DNA from: Psychrilyobacter sp.
GTDB lineage: Bacteria > Fusobacteriota > Fusobacteriia > Fusobacteriales > Fusobacteriaceae
Reading direction: 5' to 3'
DNA: 5,874 nt
Assembly: GCA_023145315.1 (NCBI GenBank)
Contig: JAGLEA010000182.1
Span: 1 to 5,874, forward strand
The notes under the pieces were generated by a model. The model was not told the origin of the DNA. It did no database searches and was given only the letters and a program-made list of their open reading frames with translations. Shown here one piece after another: positions 1 through 5,874 of this stretch. The position numbers and the translations under genes are program-made. Every line of letters starts with the position of its first letter. The first letter of the stretch is position 1.

Positions 1-2661
1 GGATCTGGAAATCCACTAGAAAAAATAGAGGACACTCTTCCTGGTAAACTACCTCAAAGGAAAATTACAACAGGATCTGCTCATGGGTACTCATCATATG
101 GAAATCAAATCGGTGTAGCGACATCTCATGTATCTGAAATTTATCATGATGGTTACAAGGCAAAGAGGATGGAAGTAGGAGCAGTAGTTGCAGCAGCACC
201 TGCAAGTAATATCAGACGAGAAACTCCTAAACCTGGAGATAAGATAATATTATTAGGTGGAAAAACAGGAAGAGATGGATGTGGTGGAGCTACAGGATCT
301 TCAAAGGAACACGATGTAAACTCAATAGTAAGTTGCTCGGCTGAGGTACAAAAAGGAAATGCTCCTGAAGAGAGAAAAATTCAAAAGTTATTTAGAGACC
401 CAGAGGTAACTAGATTAATTAAAAAGTGTAATGACTTTGGTGCTGGTGGTGTATCTGTGGCAATAGGTGAATTAGCAGATGGTTTAATAATAAATCTAGA
501 CAAAGTACCTGTAAAATATAGCGGGTTAAGTGGAACTGAACTAGCTATTTCAGAATCTCAGGAGAGAATGGCAGTAGTTGTAGAAGAAAAAGATGTAGAA
601 AAATTCATAGAATTATCTGAAAGAGAGAATATAGAAGCTGTAGAAGTAGCTATAGTAACAGAGGAAAAAAGACTGATTTTAAATTGGCAAGGGAAGTCTA
701 TCGTTGATCTAAGTAGAGATTTTTTGGATACTAATGGTGTGAGGGGATATACAGACATAGAGGTAGAATCACCATCTCCTAAAAATCCAATTGAAGATCA
801 AGAGATATGTGGAGAAACTTTAAAAGAGAAAGTGATGAATAAGATATCATCATTAAATGTTGCATCTCAAAAGGGACTTATGGAGATGTTTGACTCGACT
901 ATTGGTGCAGGAACAGTACTTATGCCCTTTGGTGGAAAATATCAATTAACTCCTACAGAGGGATCTGTCCATAAAATTCCATTATTAGAAGGAACTACAG
1001 ATACGGCTTCTGCAATTACTTGGGGTTATAATCCACTAATTACAAAATGGTCACCCTATCATGGTGGAGCATATGCAGTGGTTGAATCACTAGCAAAAAT
1101 AGTTGCAATAGGTGGCGATTATAGTACTGTAAGACTATCATTTCAAGAATATTTTGAAAAATTAGGAAATAATCCTAAAAAATGGGGGAAGCCATTTGCA
1201 GCATTATTAGGAACTCAATATATCATGAAATACTTTGATATTCCAGCAATAGGTGGAAAGGATAGTATGAGTGGAAGTTTTAACGATATAGATGTTCCTC
1301 CTACACTGATTTCATTTGCAGTTACAAAGGTAGAAGCTTCAAATGTTATTTCACCAGAATTTAAAGGAAATAATAGTAATATATATTTAGTTAAGCATAA
1401 TGCAAAATCTGATTTAATGCCAAATTTAGAAGAGTTAAAAGAAAATTTTGATTTTGTAAAAGAAAATATTAAAAAGAAAAAAATAGTATCTGCTATGACT
1501 GTAAAAGGTGGTGGAATAATCGAAACTATTTCAAAGATGAGTTTTGGAAATATGATAGGAGTAGAATTAAAGTTAGATGAAAAAGATCTCTTTAGAATGG
1601 ACTATGGATCAATGATTGTAGAAAGTAATGGCACATTAGAAGGTAAAAACCTAATTCTTATAGGGCAAACTAATGATTCAAAAGAGATATTAATTAATAA
1701 AGAATCTATAAAATTAGAAGAAATATTAGAGAATTGGAAAATTACTTTAGATGAAATTTTCCCTGAAACTTTTAATTCAAAAGAAAAACTACTAGCTACT
1801 GATAAATTAGAAATTAAGGAAGGTTCTAAAAAGAAACCAAATAAAATAAGAATAGAAAATCCAAGAGTATTTATTCCTGCATTTCCTGGAACTAACTGTG
1901 AATATGACTCTATGAGGGCTTTTGCCAAAGAGGGTGCAATTCCTACAACTATGACTTTTAGAAATTTAACTCAAAAACATATTGAAAACTCTATAAATGA
2001 GATGGTAGATCATATTGATAATAGTGAGATATTCATGTTACCTGGAGGATTTTCTGCTGGAGATGAACCAGAAGGATCGGCAAAATTCATAGCTACAATT
2101 CTTAGAAATGAAAAAATAAAAGGAGCTGTAGAAAAGTTACTAGAAAGGGATGGACTCATATTAGGGATATGTAATGGATTTCAAGCATTGATTAAATCGG
2201 GATTATTACCAAATGGAGTAATCGGAGACATAGATGAAAATTCACCAACTCTGACATATAACGATATAAATAGACATATATCAAAAATAGTAACAACAAA
2301 AGTGGTATCAAATAAATCACCTTGGTTAAAAGATATTGAATTAGGAAAGGAACATCAAATAGCTGTATCCCATGGAGAGGGTAAATTTGTTATAGGTGAA
2401 GAAAAATTACGTGGATTAATAATTAACGAACAGATCGCAACACAGTACGTAGATTTAAATGGAAATCCTACTATGGTTGGAGAATACAATCCTAATGGTT
2501 CAACCTATGCTATAGAGGGAATAACATCAAAAGATGGAAGGATTTTTGGAAAAATGGGACATTCTGAAAGAGTAGGAGAAAATTTGTATAAAAATATTCT
2601 TGGAGATAAGGAACAGAATATCTTTAGGAATGGAGTGGAATATTTCAGACAGTCTAAATAA
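1..2661 (+). CDS. purL: Phosphoribosylformylglycinamidine synthase, single-chain type (5' partial)
   Basis: PurL converts FGAR, glutamine and ATP to FGAM in the cytoplasm. The frame is open from base 1 and runs 886 codons to TAA. The ATG at 169 is internal, because the conserved family sequence (GYSSYGNQIG, then VSEIYHDGYKAKRMEVGAV) lies across it. Long-type PurL is usually about 1,200-1,300 residues, so roughly the first 350 are missing. Counting from base 1, the first synthetase half shows GGKTGRDGCGGATG at 86-99 and NDFGAGGVS at 144-152. The second, AIRS-like half runs from about residue 290 and carries GGKDSMSG at 418-425. A Lys/Glu-rich linker leads to the class I glutaminase domain from about 620: FIPAFPGTNCEYDS, LPGGFSAGDE (680-689), nucleophile Cys724 in GICNGFQ, and His854/Glu856 in GHSER. 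The fused glutaminase removes the need for separate PurQ and PurS. The end is intact and purE follows after 47 nt. Confidence 0.97.
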   Translation, partial: GSGNPLEKIEDTLPGKLPQRKITTGSAHGYSSYGNQIGVATSHVSEIYHDGYKAKRMEVGAVVAAAPASNIRRETPKPGDKIILLGGKTGRDGCGGATGSSKEHDVNSIVSCSAEVQKGNAPEERKIQKLFRDPEVTRLIKKCNDFGAGGVSVAIGELADGLIINLDKVPVKYSGLSGTELAISESQERMAVVVEEKDVEKFIELSERENIEAVEVAIVTEEKRLILNWQGKSIVDLSRDFLDTNGVRGYTDIEVESPSPKNPIEDQEICGETLKEKVMNKISSLNVASQKGLMEMFDSTIGAGTVLMPFGGKYQLTPTEGSVHKIPLLEGTTDTASAITWGYNPLITKWSPYHGGAYAVVESLAKIVAIGGDYSTVRLSFQEYFEKLGNNPKKWGKPFAALLGTQYIMKYFDIPAIGGKDSMSGSFNDIDVPPTLISFAVTKVEASNVISPEFKGNNSNIYLVKHNAKSDLMPNLEELKENFDFVKENIKKKKIVSAMTVKGGGIIETISKMSFGNMIGVELKLDEKDLFRMDYGSMIVESNGTLEGKNLILIGQTNDSKEILINKESIKLEEILENWKITLDEIFPETFNSKEKLLATDKLEIKEGSKKKPNKIRIENPRVFIPAFPGTNCEYDSMRAFAKEGAIPTTMTFRNLTQKHIENSINEMVDHIDNSEIFMLPGGFSAGDEPEGSAKFIATILRNEKIKGAVEKLLERDGLILGICNGFQALIKSGLLPNGVIGDIDENSPTLTYNDINRHISKIVTTKVVSNKSPWLKDIELGKEHQIAVSHGEGKFVIGEEKLRGLIINEQIATQYVDLNGNPTMVGEYNPNGSTYAIEGITSKDGRIFGKMGHSERVGENLYKNILGDKEQNIFRNGVEYFRQSK

Positions 2662-2668
2662 AATAAAT

Positions 2669-2689
2669 TGGTTCTTTTTTAGGAAACCA
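2669..2689 (+). other. Small imperfect hairpin in the purL-purE gap
   Basis: The 47-nt gap holds a short inverted repeat. TGGTT pairs with AACCA, and after a one-base A bulge CTT pairs with AGG (one G-T wobble), closing on a TTTT loop. There is no T-run after the 3' arm, so it does not look like an intrinsic terminator. It ends about 20 nt before the purE start, just ahead of the purE ribosome-binding site. It could be an mRNA processing or stability element, or chance. Stability was judged by eye only. Confidence 0.3.
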
Positions 2690-2693
2690 CAAA

Positions 2694-2702
2694 GGGAAGG
2701 TG
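2694..2702 (+). promoter_or_regulatory. Ribosome-binding site deciding the purE start
   Basis: The purine-rich run GGGAAGGTG contains AGGTG, complementary to the CACCU of the usual 16S 3' end, 6 nt before the ATG at 2709. An in-frame GTG at 2700 would sit inside this run, with only AAAGGG 3 nt before it, which is too close. The site therefore favours the ATG at 2709. Confidence 0.65.
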
Positions 2703-2708
2703 CAGAAA

Positions 2709-3188
2709 ATGAAAGTAGCAATAATTTTTGGAAGTAAATCTGACATAGAAGTAATGAAGGGTGCCGCAAATTGTATGAGAGAGTTTGGAATAGAATTTGA
2801 AGCACATGTATTATCAGCTCATAGAGTTCCAGAAAAATTAGTGGAAACATTAAAAAGATTAGAAGAAGAGGGAGTAGAAGTTATAATAGCAGGTGCAGGA
2901 TTAGCAGCTCATCTACCAGGAGTAATAGCTTCTAAAACTATGCTACCTGTAATAGGAGTTCCAATAAAGGCGGCATTAGAAGGGATGGATGCTCTATTAT
3001 CAATAGTTCAGATGCCAAAATCAATACCAGTAGCTACAGTAGGAATAAATAATTCATACAATGCAGGGATGTTAGCTATCCAAATACTAGCTATAAAATA
3101 TCCTGAAGTTAAAAATAAATTAGTAGAATTTAGAATTAATATGAAGAAAAAATTTATTGCAGATAATAGTGGTGGAATAGAATTATAA
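2709..3188 (+). CDS. purE: 5-(carboxyamino)imidazole ribonucleotide mutase, PurE class I
   Basis: PurE makes CAIR. Class I enzymes normally rearrange N5-CAIR supplied by PurK, while class II enzymes carboxylate AIR directly with CO2. From the ATG at 2709 the protein is 159 residues, the usual length for stand-alone bacterial PurE; the in-frame GTG at 2700 would add three residues. Family landmarks in order are IIFGSKSD (5-12), the catalytic-region SAHRVP with His38, the loop GAGLAAHLPG (62-71), and LLSIVQMPKSIPVATVGIN. The GAG-x-AAHLPG loop is the class I form; the class II protein I recall from Treponema lacks it. One deviation is Leu65 where most class I enzymes have Gly (GAGGAAHLPG); I believe this position also varies in clostridial relatives. 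No purK lies in the window, so the substrate route is open. The gene sits between purL (47 nt) and purC (33 nt) and supplies PurC's substrate. Confidence 0.96.
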   Translation: MKVAIIFGSKSDIEVMKGAANCMREFGIEFEAHVLSAHRVPEKLVETLKRLEEEGVEVIIAGAGLAAHLPGVIASKTMLPVIGVPIKAALEGMDALLSIVQMPKSIPVATVGINNSYNAGMLAIQILAIKYPEVKNKLVEFRINMKKKFIADNSGGIEL

Positions 3189-3221
3189 GAAAATCAGATA
3201 AAATAAATAGGGGGCTATTAG

Positions 3222-3932
3222 ATGGAAAAGAGAGAATTTATATATGAAGGAAAAGCAAAACAAATATATGCTACAGATGATAAAAACTTAGTAATTATTC
3301 ACTACAAGGATGATGCTACAGCTGGTAATGGTGAAAAAAAAGGAACGATATCTAATAAGGGAATTATGAACAACAAGATTACAACGATATTATTTGAAAA
3401 TCTAGAAAAAAATGGAATTAGAACTCATTTTAAAGAAACTTTAAATGATAGAGATCAATTATGTGAAAAATTAGAAATATTCCAATTAGAAGTAATTGTT
3501 AGAAATATTATAGCAGGATCTATGGCAAAAAGGTTAGGAATAGAAGAGGGGACAAAACCAAAAAATACAATCCTAGAGATTTGCTATAAAAATGATGAAT
3601 TTGGAGATCCATTAATAAACGATGATCATGCAGTAGCTATGGGATTGGCAACTTATGATGAATTAAATGAAATTTATGTGATAACAAATAAAATAAATAA
3701 TTTATTGTTAGAAGCTTTTATTAAAGAAGGAATTAATTTAATAGATTTTAAAATAGAATTTGGAAAAAATAGTGCAGGAGAAATAATTTTGGCCGATGAA
3801 ATATCTCCTGATACATGTAGACTATGGGATGTAAAAACAGGAAAAAAATTAGATAAAGATAGATTTAGAAGAGGACTAGGAAGTATAGAGGAAGCCTATA
3901 TGGAAATACTAAAAAGATTAGGAGTAAAATAA
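3222..3932 (+). CDS. purC: SAICAR synthetase (phosphoribosylaminoimidazole-succinocarboxamide synthase)
   Basis: PurC uses ATP to join aspartate to CAIR, giving SAICAR, the step straight after PurE. The 236-residue product is full length for the bacterial single-domain enzyme (about 235-240). It shows the nucleotide-binding N-terminus YEGKAKQIY (8-16), YKDDATAGNG (28-37), and EVIVRNIIAGS (90-100) matching the first SAICAR synthetase signature. It also has LIDFKIEFG (173-181) matching the second signature, then DEISPDTCRLWD (192-203) and DKDRFRRGLG near the end. The ATG at 3222 is preceded by AGGGGG (3209-3214) at 7 nt spacing, and no upstream alternative is better. Its stop shares one base with the purF start, pointing to translational coupling. 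Nothing is missing from the expected motifs. Confidence 0.98.
   Translation: MEKREFIYEGKAKQIYATDDKNLVIIHYKDDATAGNGEKKGTISNKGIMNNKITTILFENLEKNGIRTHFKETLNDRDQLCEKLEIFQLEVIVRNIIAGSMAKRLGIEEGTKPKNTILEICYKNDEFGDPLINDDHAVAMGLATYDELNEIYVITNKINNLLLEAFIKEGINLIDFKIEFGKNSAGEIILADEISPDTCRLWDVKTGKKLDKDRFRRGLGSIEEAYMEILKRLGVK
3920..3924 (+). promoter_or_regulatory. purF ribosome-binding site inside the end of purC
   Basis: AGGAG lies in the last codons of purC, 7 nt before the purF ATG at 3932. Ribosomes finishing purC therefore end on top of the purF initiation site, as in coupled translation. It supports the 3932 start. Confidence 0.75.
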
Positions 3933-5332
3933 TGAATGAATATATAGAGTATGATGAATCTGAAAAAATGGAAGAGGAATGTGGTGTATTTGGAATATAC
4001 TCTAAAACAAATAAAGATGACATAGCAGGTTTTATCTACTATGGCTTATGTGCATTACAGCATAGAGGACAAGAAAGTGCAGGAATGAGCATATCAAAAG
4101 ATGGAAAAATAGTGACTACAAAAAATAATGGACTAGTATCAGATGTATTTACAGAGTCTATCTTAAAGGAAAGTGTTGGAAATATTGGAATTGGTCATGT
4201 GAGGTATTCTACTGCAGGCGGATCATGTGGAAATAATGCTCAACCATTGCAAAGACACTGTAAATTAGGAGATATTGCAGTGGCTCATAATGGTAATTTG
4301 ATAAATCCTATGATTATTAAGGAGTTATTAGAAGATGCAGGAGTTGTATTTCAAACAACAACAGACTCAGAAGTAATAGTTAATATGATGGCAAAGAGAG
4401 CAAGGAAAGGTTTAAAACCCGCTTTAATAGATACTATTTCAGCTGTAAAGGGTTCATTTGCCCTTGTGATAGCTGTTCAAAATAAATTAATAGGTATACG
4501 AGATCCTCATGGAATTAGACCACTATGTATGGGTGAATTAGAAGATGGCAGTATTGTATTAGCCTCTGAATCGTGTGCACTTGACTCAGTAGGAGCAAAA
4601 TTAATAAGAGATATCAATGCAGGAGAGATAGTAATAATAGATGAAAATGGTGTAGAAGCAATAAACTATAATGAACAATCTCACAAGGCTCCATGCTCAT
4701 TTGAACATATCTACTTTGCAAGGCCAGATTCAATAATAGATGGATTAGATGTTTATAAGAGTAGGTATGAAACCGGTGTAAAATTATGGGAACAAGGTAA
4801 AGTAGAAGCAGATATAGTGATAGGCGTACCAGATTCTGGTTTGCCTGCAGCACATGGTTATGCTGCAGCTTCGGGAATTCCTTTTGTTACAGGATTAGTT
4901 AAAAATAAATATATTGGAAGAACTTTTATAAAACCATCACAGGAACTTCGTGAAAGAGCAGTAAGGGTGAAATTAAATCCGATAAAATCTATGATAGAGG
5001 GAAAAAGAGTAGTAGTTATAGATGATTCTTTAGTCCGTGGAACGACAAGTAAAAAACTGATAGAGATGCTTCGAAATGCAGGAGCAACAGAAGTTCACTT
5101 TAGATCTGCTAGTCCTGCTGTGATGCACCCATGTTATTTTGGTGTTGACATTGCATACAGAAAAGAGCTCTTAGCAGCTGAAAAAAGTACAGAAGAAATA
5201 TGTGAGTATATAGGAGCAAATAGTTTAGATTTTTTAAAATTAGACAATTTGACAAAAACTTTGGGGAGTAAAGAGTTCTGTATGGGATGTTTTAATGGTA
5301 TATATCCACTATCAACAGTAGCTAATATGTAA
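3932..5332 (+). CDS. purF: Amidophosphoribosyltransferase (glutamine PRPP amidotransferase), Fe-S type
   Basis: PurF performs the committed step, turning PRPP and glutamine into phosphoribosylamine. The 466-residue protein is full length. A 16-residue leader precedes EECGVFG, so Cys17 should become the N-terminal nucleophile after self-cleavage, as in Bacillus subtilis. The glutaminase (Ntn) domain then shows HVRYSTAG (from His89), HNGN (119-122) and TTDSE (143-147). The phosphoribosyltransferase half has GVPDSGLPAAHGYA, and the PRPP loop VIDDSLVRGTTS with Asp364 and Asp365. Cys255, Cys401, Cys450 and Cys453 (the last two in FCMGC) fall close to the four 4Fe-4S ligands of the B. subtilis enzyme, so a cluster is expected; the E. 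coli enzyme lacks one. The cluster and propeptide are inferred from alignment by eye. The gene overlaps purC by one base. Family members are typically feedback-inhibited by purine nucleotides. Confidence 0.98.
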   Translation: MNEYIEYDESEKMEEECGVFGIYSKTNKDDIAGFIYYGLCALQHRGQESAGMSISKDGKIVTTKNNGLVSDVFTESILKESVGNIGIGHVRYSTAGGSCGNNAQPLQRHCKLGDIAVAHNGNLINPMIIKELLEDAGVVFQTTTDSEVIVNMMAKRARKGLKPALIDTISAVKGSFALVIAVQNKLIGIRDPHGIRPLCMGELEDGSIVLASESCALDSVGAKLIRDINAGEIVIIDENGVEAINYNEQSHKAPCSFEHIYFARPDSIIDGLDVYKSRYETGVKLWEQGKVEADIVIGVPDSGLPAAHGYAAASGIPFVTGLVKNKYIGRTFIKPSQELRERAVRVKLNPIKSMIEGKRVVVIDDSLVRGTTSKKLIEMLRNAGATEVHFRSASPAVMHPCYFGVDIAYRKELLAAEKSTEEICEYIGANSLDFLKLDNLTKTLGSKEFCMGCFNGIYPLSTVANM

Positions 5333-5434
5333 CTTCTAATTCTAAATTTTTTCGATTGTTAGATATGTAAAGTAGAGTTTTAGTATTTAAAAGTTCAGCA
5401 AAATAGTCTATTAAATTTAAAGGAGATAAATAAA

Positions 5435-5874
5435 ATGTCAACAATTTCATATAAAGATGCAGGTGTAAATAAGGAAGAAGGATATAAATCGGTAGGATTG
5501 ATGAAAGACCTAGTAAAAAAAACTCACAACAAAAATGTTTTAACTGGTTTAGGAAGTTTTGGAGCAATGTATCAATTAGGCCAAATGAAAGATCCAATCT
5601 TGGTATCGGGAACAGATGGTGTAGGAACTAAGTTAGAGATCGCATTTAAAACAAAAACCTATGATACAGTAGGAATAGATTGTGTAGCAATGTGTGTAAA
5701 TGATGTCTTATGTCACGGAGCAAAACCATTATTTTTCCTTGATTATATGGCTTGTGGAAAATTAGATGCAAGTGTCGCCGCGACACTTGTGAGTGGAATT
5801 ACAGAGGGATGTTTACAATCAGATGCAGCACTTGTAGGTGGAGAAACTGCTGAGATGCCTGGCTTTTACAAAGA
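5435..5874 (+). CDS. purM: Phosphoribosylformylglycinamidine cyclo-ligase (AIR synthetase), 3' partial
   Basis: PurM uses ATP to close FGAM, the product of PurL, into AIR, the precursor of PurE's substrate. The ATG at 5435 follows AAAGGAGA (5419-5426) at good spacing. The frame stays open to the window edge, giving 146 complete codons of the usual 330-350. Motifs in order are SYKDAGVN near the start, the glycine-rich GLGSFGAMYQL (38-48), the signature SGTDGVGTKLE (58-68), GIDCVAMCVND (80-90), GAKPLFFLDY (95-104) and GGETAEMPGFY (135-145). All belong to the N-terminal half of the AIRS fold, and the C-terminal domain is cut off. Residues 112-118 are encoded by an unusual G+C-rich palindrome (5769-5789). 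Cysteines at 83, 87, 93, 107 and 126 are more numerous than in the E. coli-like sequences I recall. The start is 102 nt after purF, the longest gap in the window. Confidence 0.97.
   Translation, partial: MSTISYKDAGVNKEEGYKSVGLMKDLVKKTHNKNVLTGLGSFGAMYQLGQMKDPILVSGTDGVGTKLEIAFKTKTYDTVGIDCVAMCVNDVLCHGAKPLFFLDYMACGKLDASVAATLVSGITEGCLQSDAALVGGETAEMPGFYK
5769..5789. repeat. Perfect 10-bp inverted repeat inside purM
   Basis: The arms CAAGTGTCGC and GCGACACTTG are exact reverse complements around a single central C at 5779. As RNA this would fold into a 9-bp stem with a CCG loop. It lies wholly in coding sequence (purM residues 112-118 plus flanking bases). Its codons GTC, GCC, GCG and CTT are rarely used elsewhere in the window, where GTA, GCA and TTA dominate. 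No T-run follows, so it is not a standard terminator. The function is unknown and chance is not excluded. Confidence 0.85.

Noticed and set aside
169..171. ATG at 169 as the purL start
   Set aside because: The frame is open to base 1 and the upstream codons encode conserved PurL sequence (GYSSYGNQIG), so this Met is internal.
558..758. Minus-strand open frame of 66 codons opposite purL (similar ones at 1602-1928, 2527-2850, 4614-4853 and 5322-5597)
   Set aside because: These are antisense shadows of the pur genes: no family motifs, low-complexity Leu/Ser/Ile/Phe-rich translations, and full overlap with well-recognised genes or with a gene junction.
1741..1860. A-rich, Lys/Glu-rich stretch in purL as a possible fusion scar or foreign insert
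   Set aside because: It falls exactly where the family has a variable linker between the synthetase and glutaminase domains, and both sides are intact and in frame.
2700..2708. GTG at 2700 as the purE start
   Set aside because: It lies within the ribosome-binding site serving the ATG at 2709 and has no well-spaced site of its own; the protein starting at 2709 matches the family N-terminus (MKVAIIFGS).
5163..5172. Palindrome AAGAGCTCTT inside purF
   Set aside because: Only 10 nt with no extension, within ordinary coding sequence; it encodes the expected residues with no odd codons.
5411..5420. Palindrome TTAAATTTAA just before the purM ribosome-binding site
   Set aside because: An all A/T 10-mer palindrome is common by chance at this base composition and matches no operator I can name.
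5333..5434. Possible internal promoter in the purF-purM gap (TTGTTA at 5356-5361, TAGTAT at 5381-5386)
   Set aside because: The spacing is 19 nt and the -10 match is poor; such pairs are expected by chance in DNA this A+T-rich. No terminator-like stem with a T-run precedes it either, so a separate purM transcript is not supported.

Overview
This window is one continuous block of five de novo purine (IMP) biosynthesis genes, all on the + strand: purL (5' end missing) - purE - purC - purF - purM (3' end missing). Nearly every base is coding. The gaps are 47 nt (purL-purE), 33 nt (purE-purC), a 1-nt overlap (purC-purF, TAATG) and 102 nt (purF-purM). I saw no RNA gene, mobile element, CRISPR array, clear terminator or convincing promoter, so the block reads as the interior of a single operon whose leader and tail lie outside the window.

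The DNA is strongly A+T-rich, prefers AGA, ATA, GGA, TTA and GAA codons, and has purine-rich ribosome-binding sites. PurL is the long single-chain type with a fused C-terminal glutaminase, in the sequence style I associate with Clostridia and Fusobacteria rather than the split PurS/PurQ/PurL of Bacillus. PurF is the Bacillus-like form with a propeptide and four cluster-type cysteines. Together these suggest a low-GC anaerobe, most likely a member of Fusobacteriota or of the Clostridia. I cannot name the genus from the sequence alone.

The genes cover consecutive or near-consecutive steps. PurF makes phosphoribosylamine from PRPP and glutamine. PurL converts FGAR to FGAM, and PurM closes FGAM to AIR. 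PurE yields carboxyaminoimidazole ribonucleotide (CAIR), and PurC adds aspartate to give SAICAR. The missing steps (purD, purN or purT, purB, purH) and purK, if the organism uses it, are not in the window. In related bacteria purN, purH and purD often follow purM, so they may lie just downstream.

I found no undescribed system here; this is core metabolism. The oddest thing is a perfect, unusually G+C-rich inverted repeat (two 10-bp arms around one base) inside purM at 5769-5789, made of codons this operon otherwise avoids. Smaller points are a short hairpin in the purL-purE gap, the lack of purK beside purE, and a cysteine-rich stretch in PurM.
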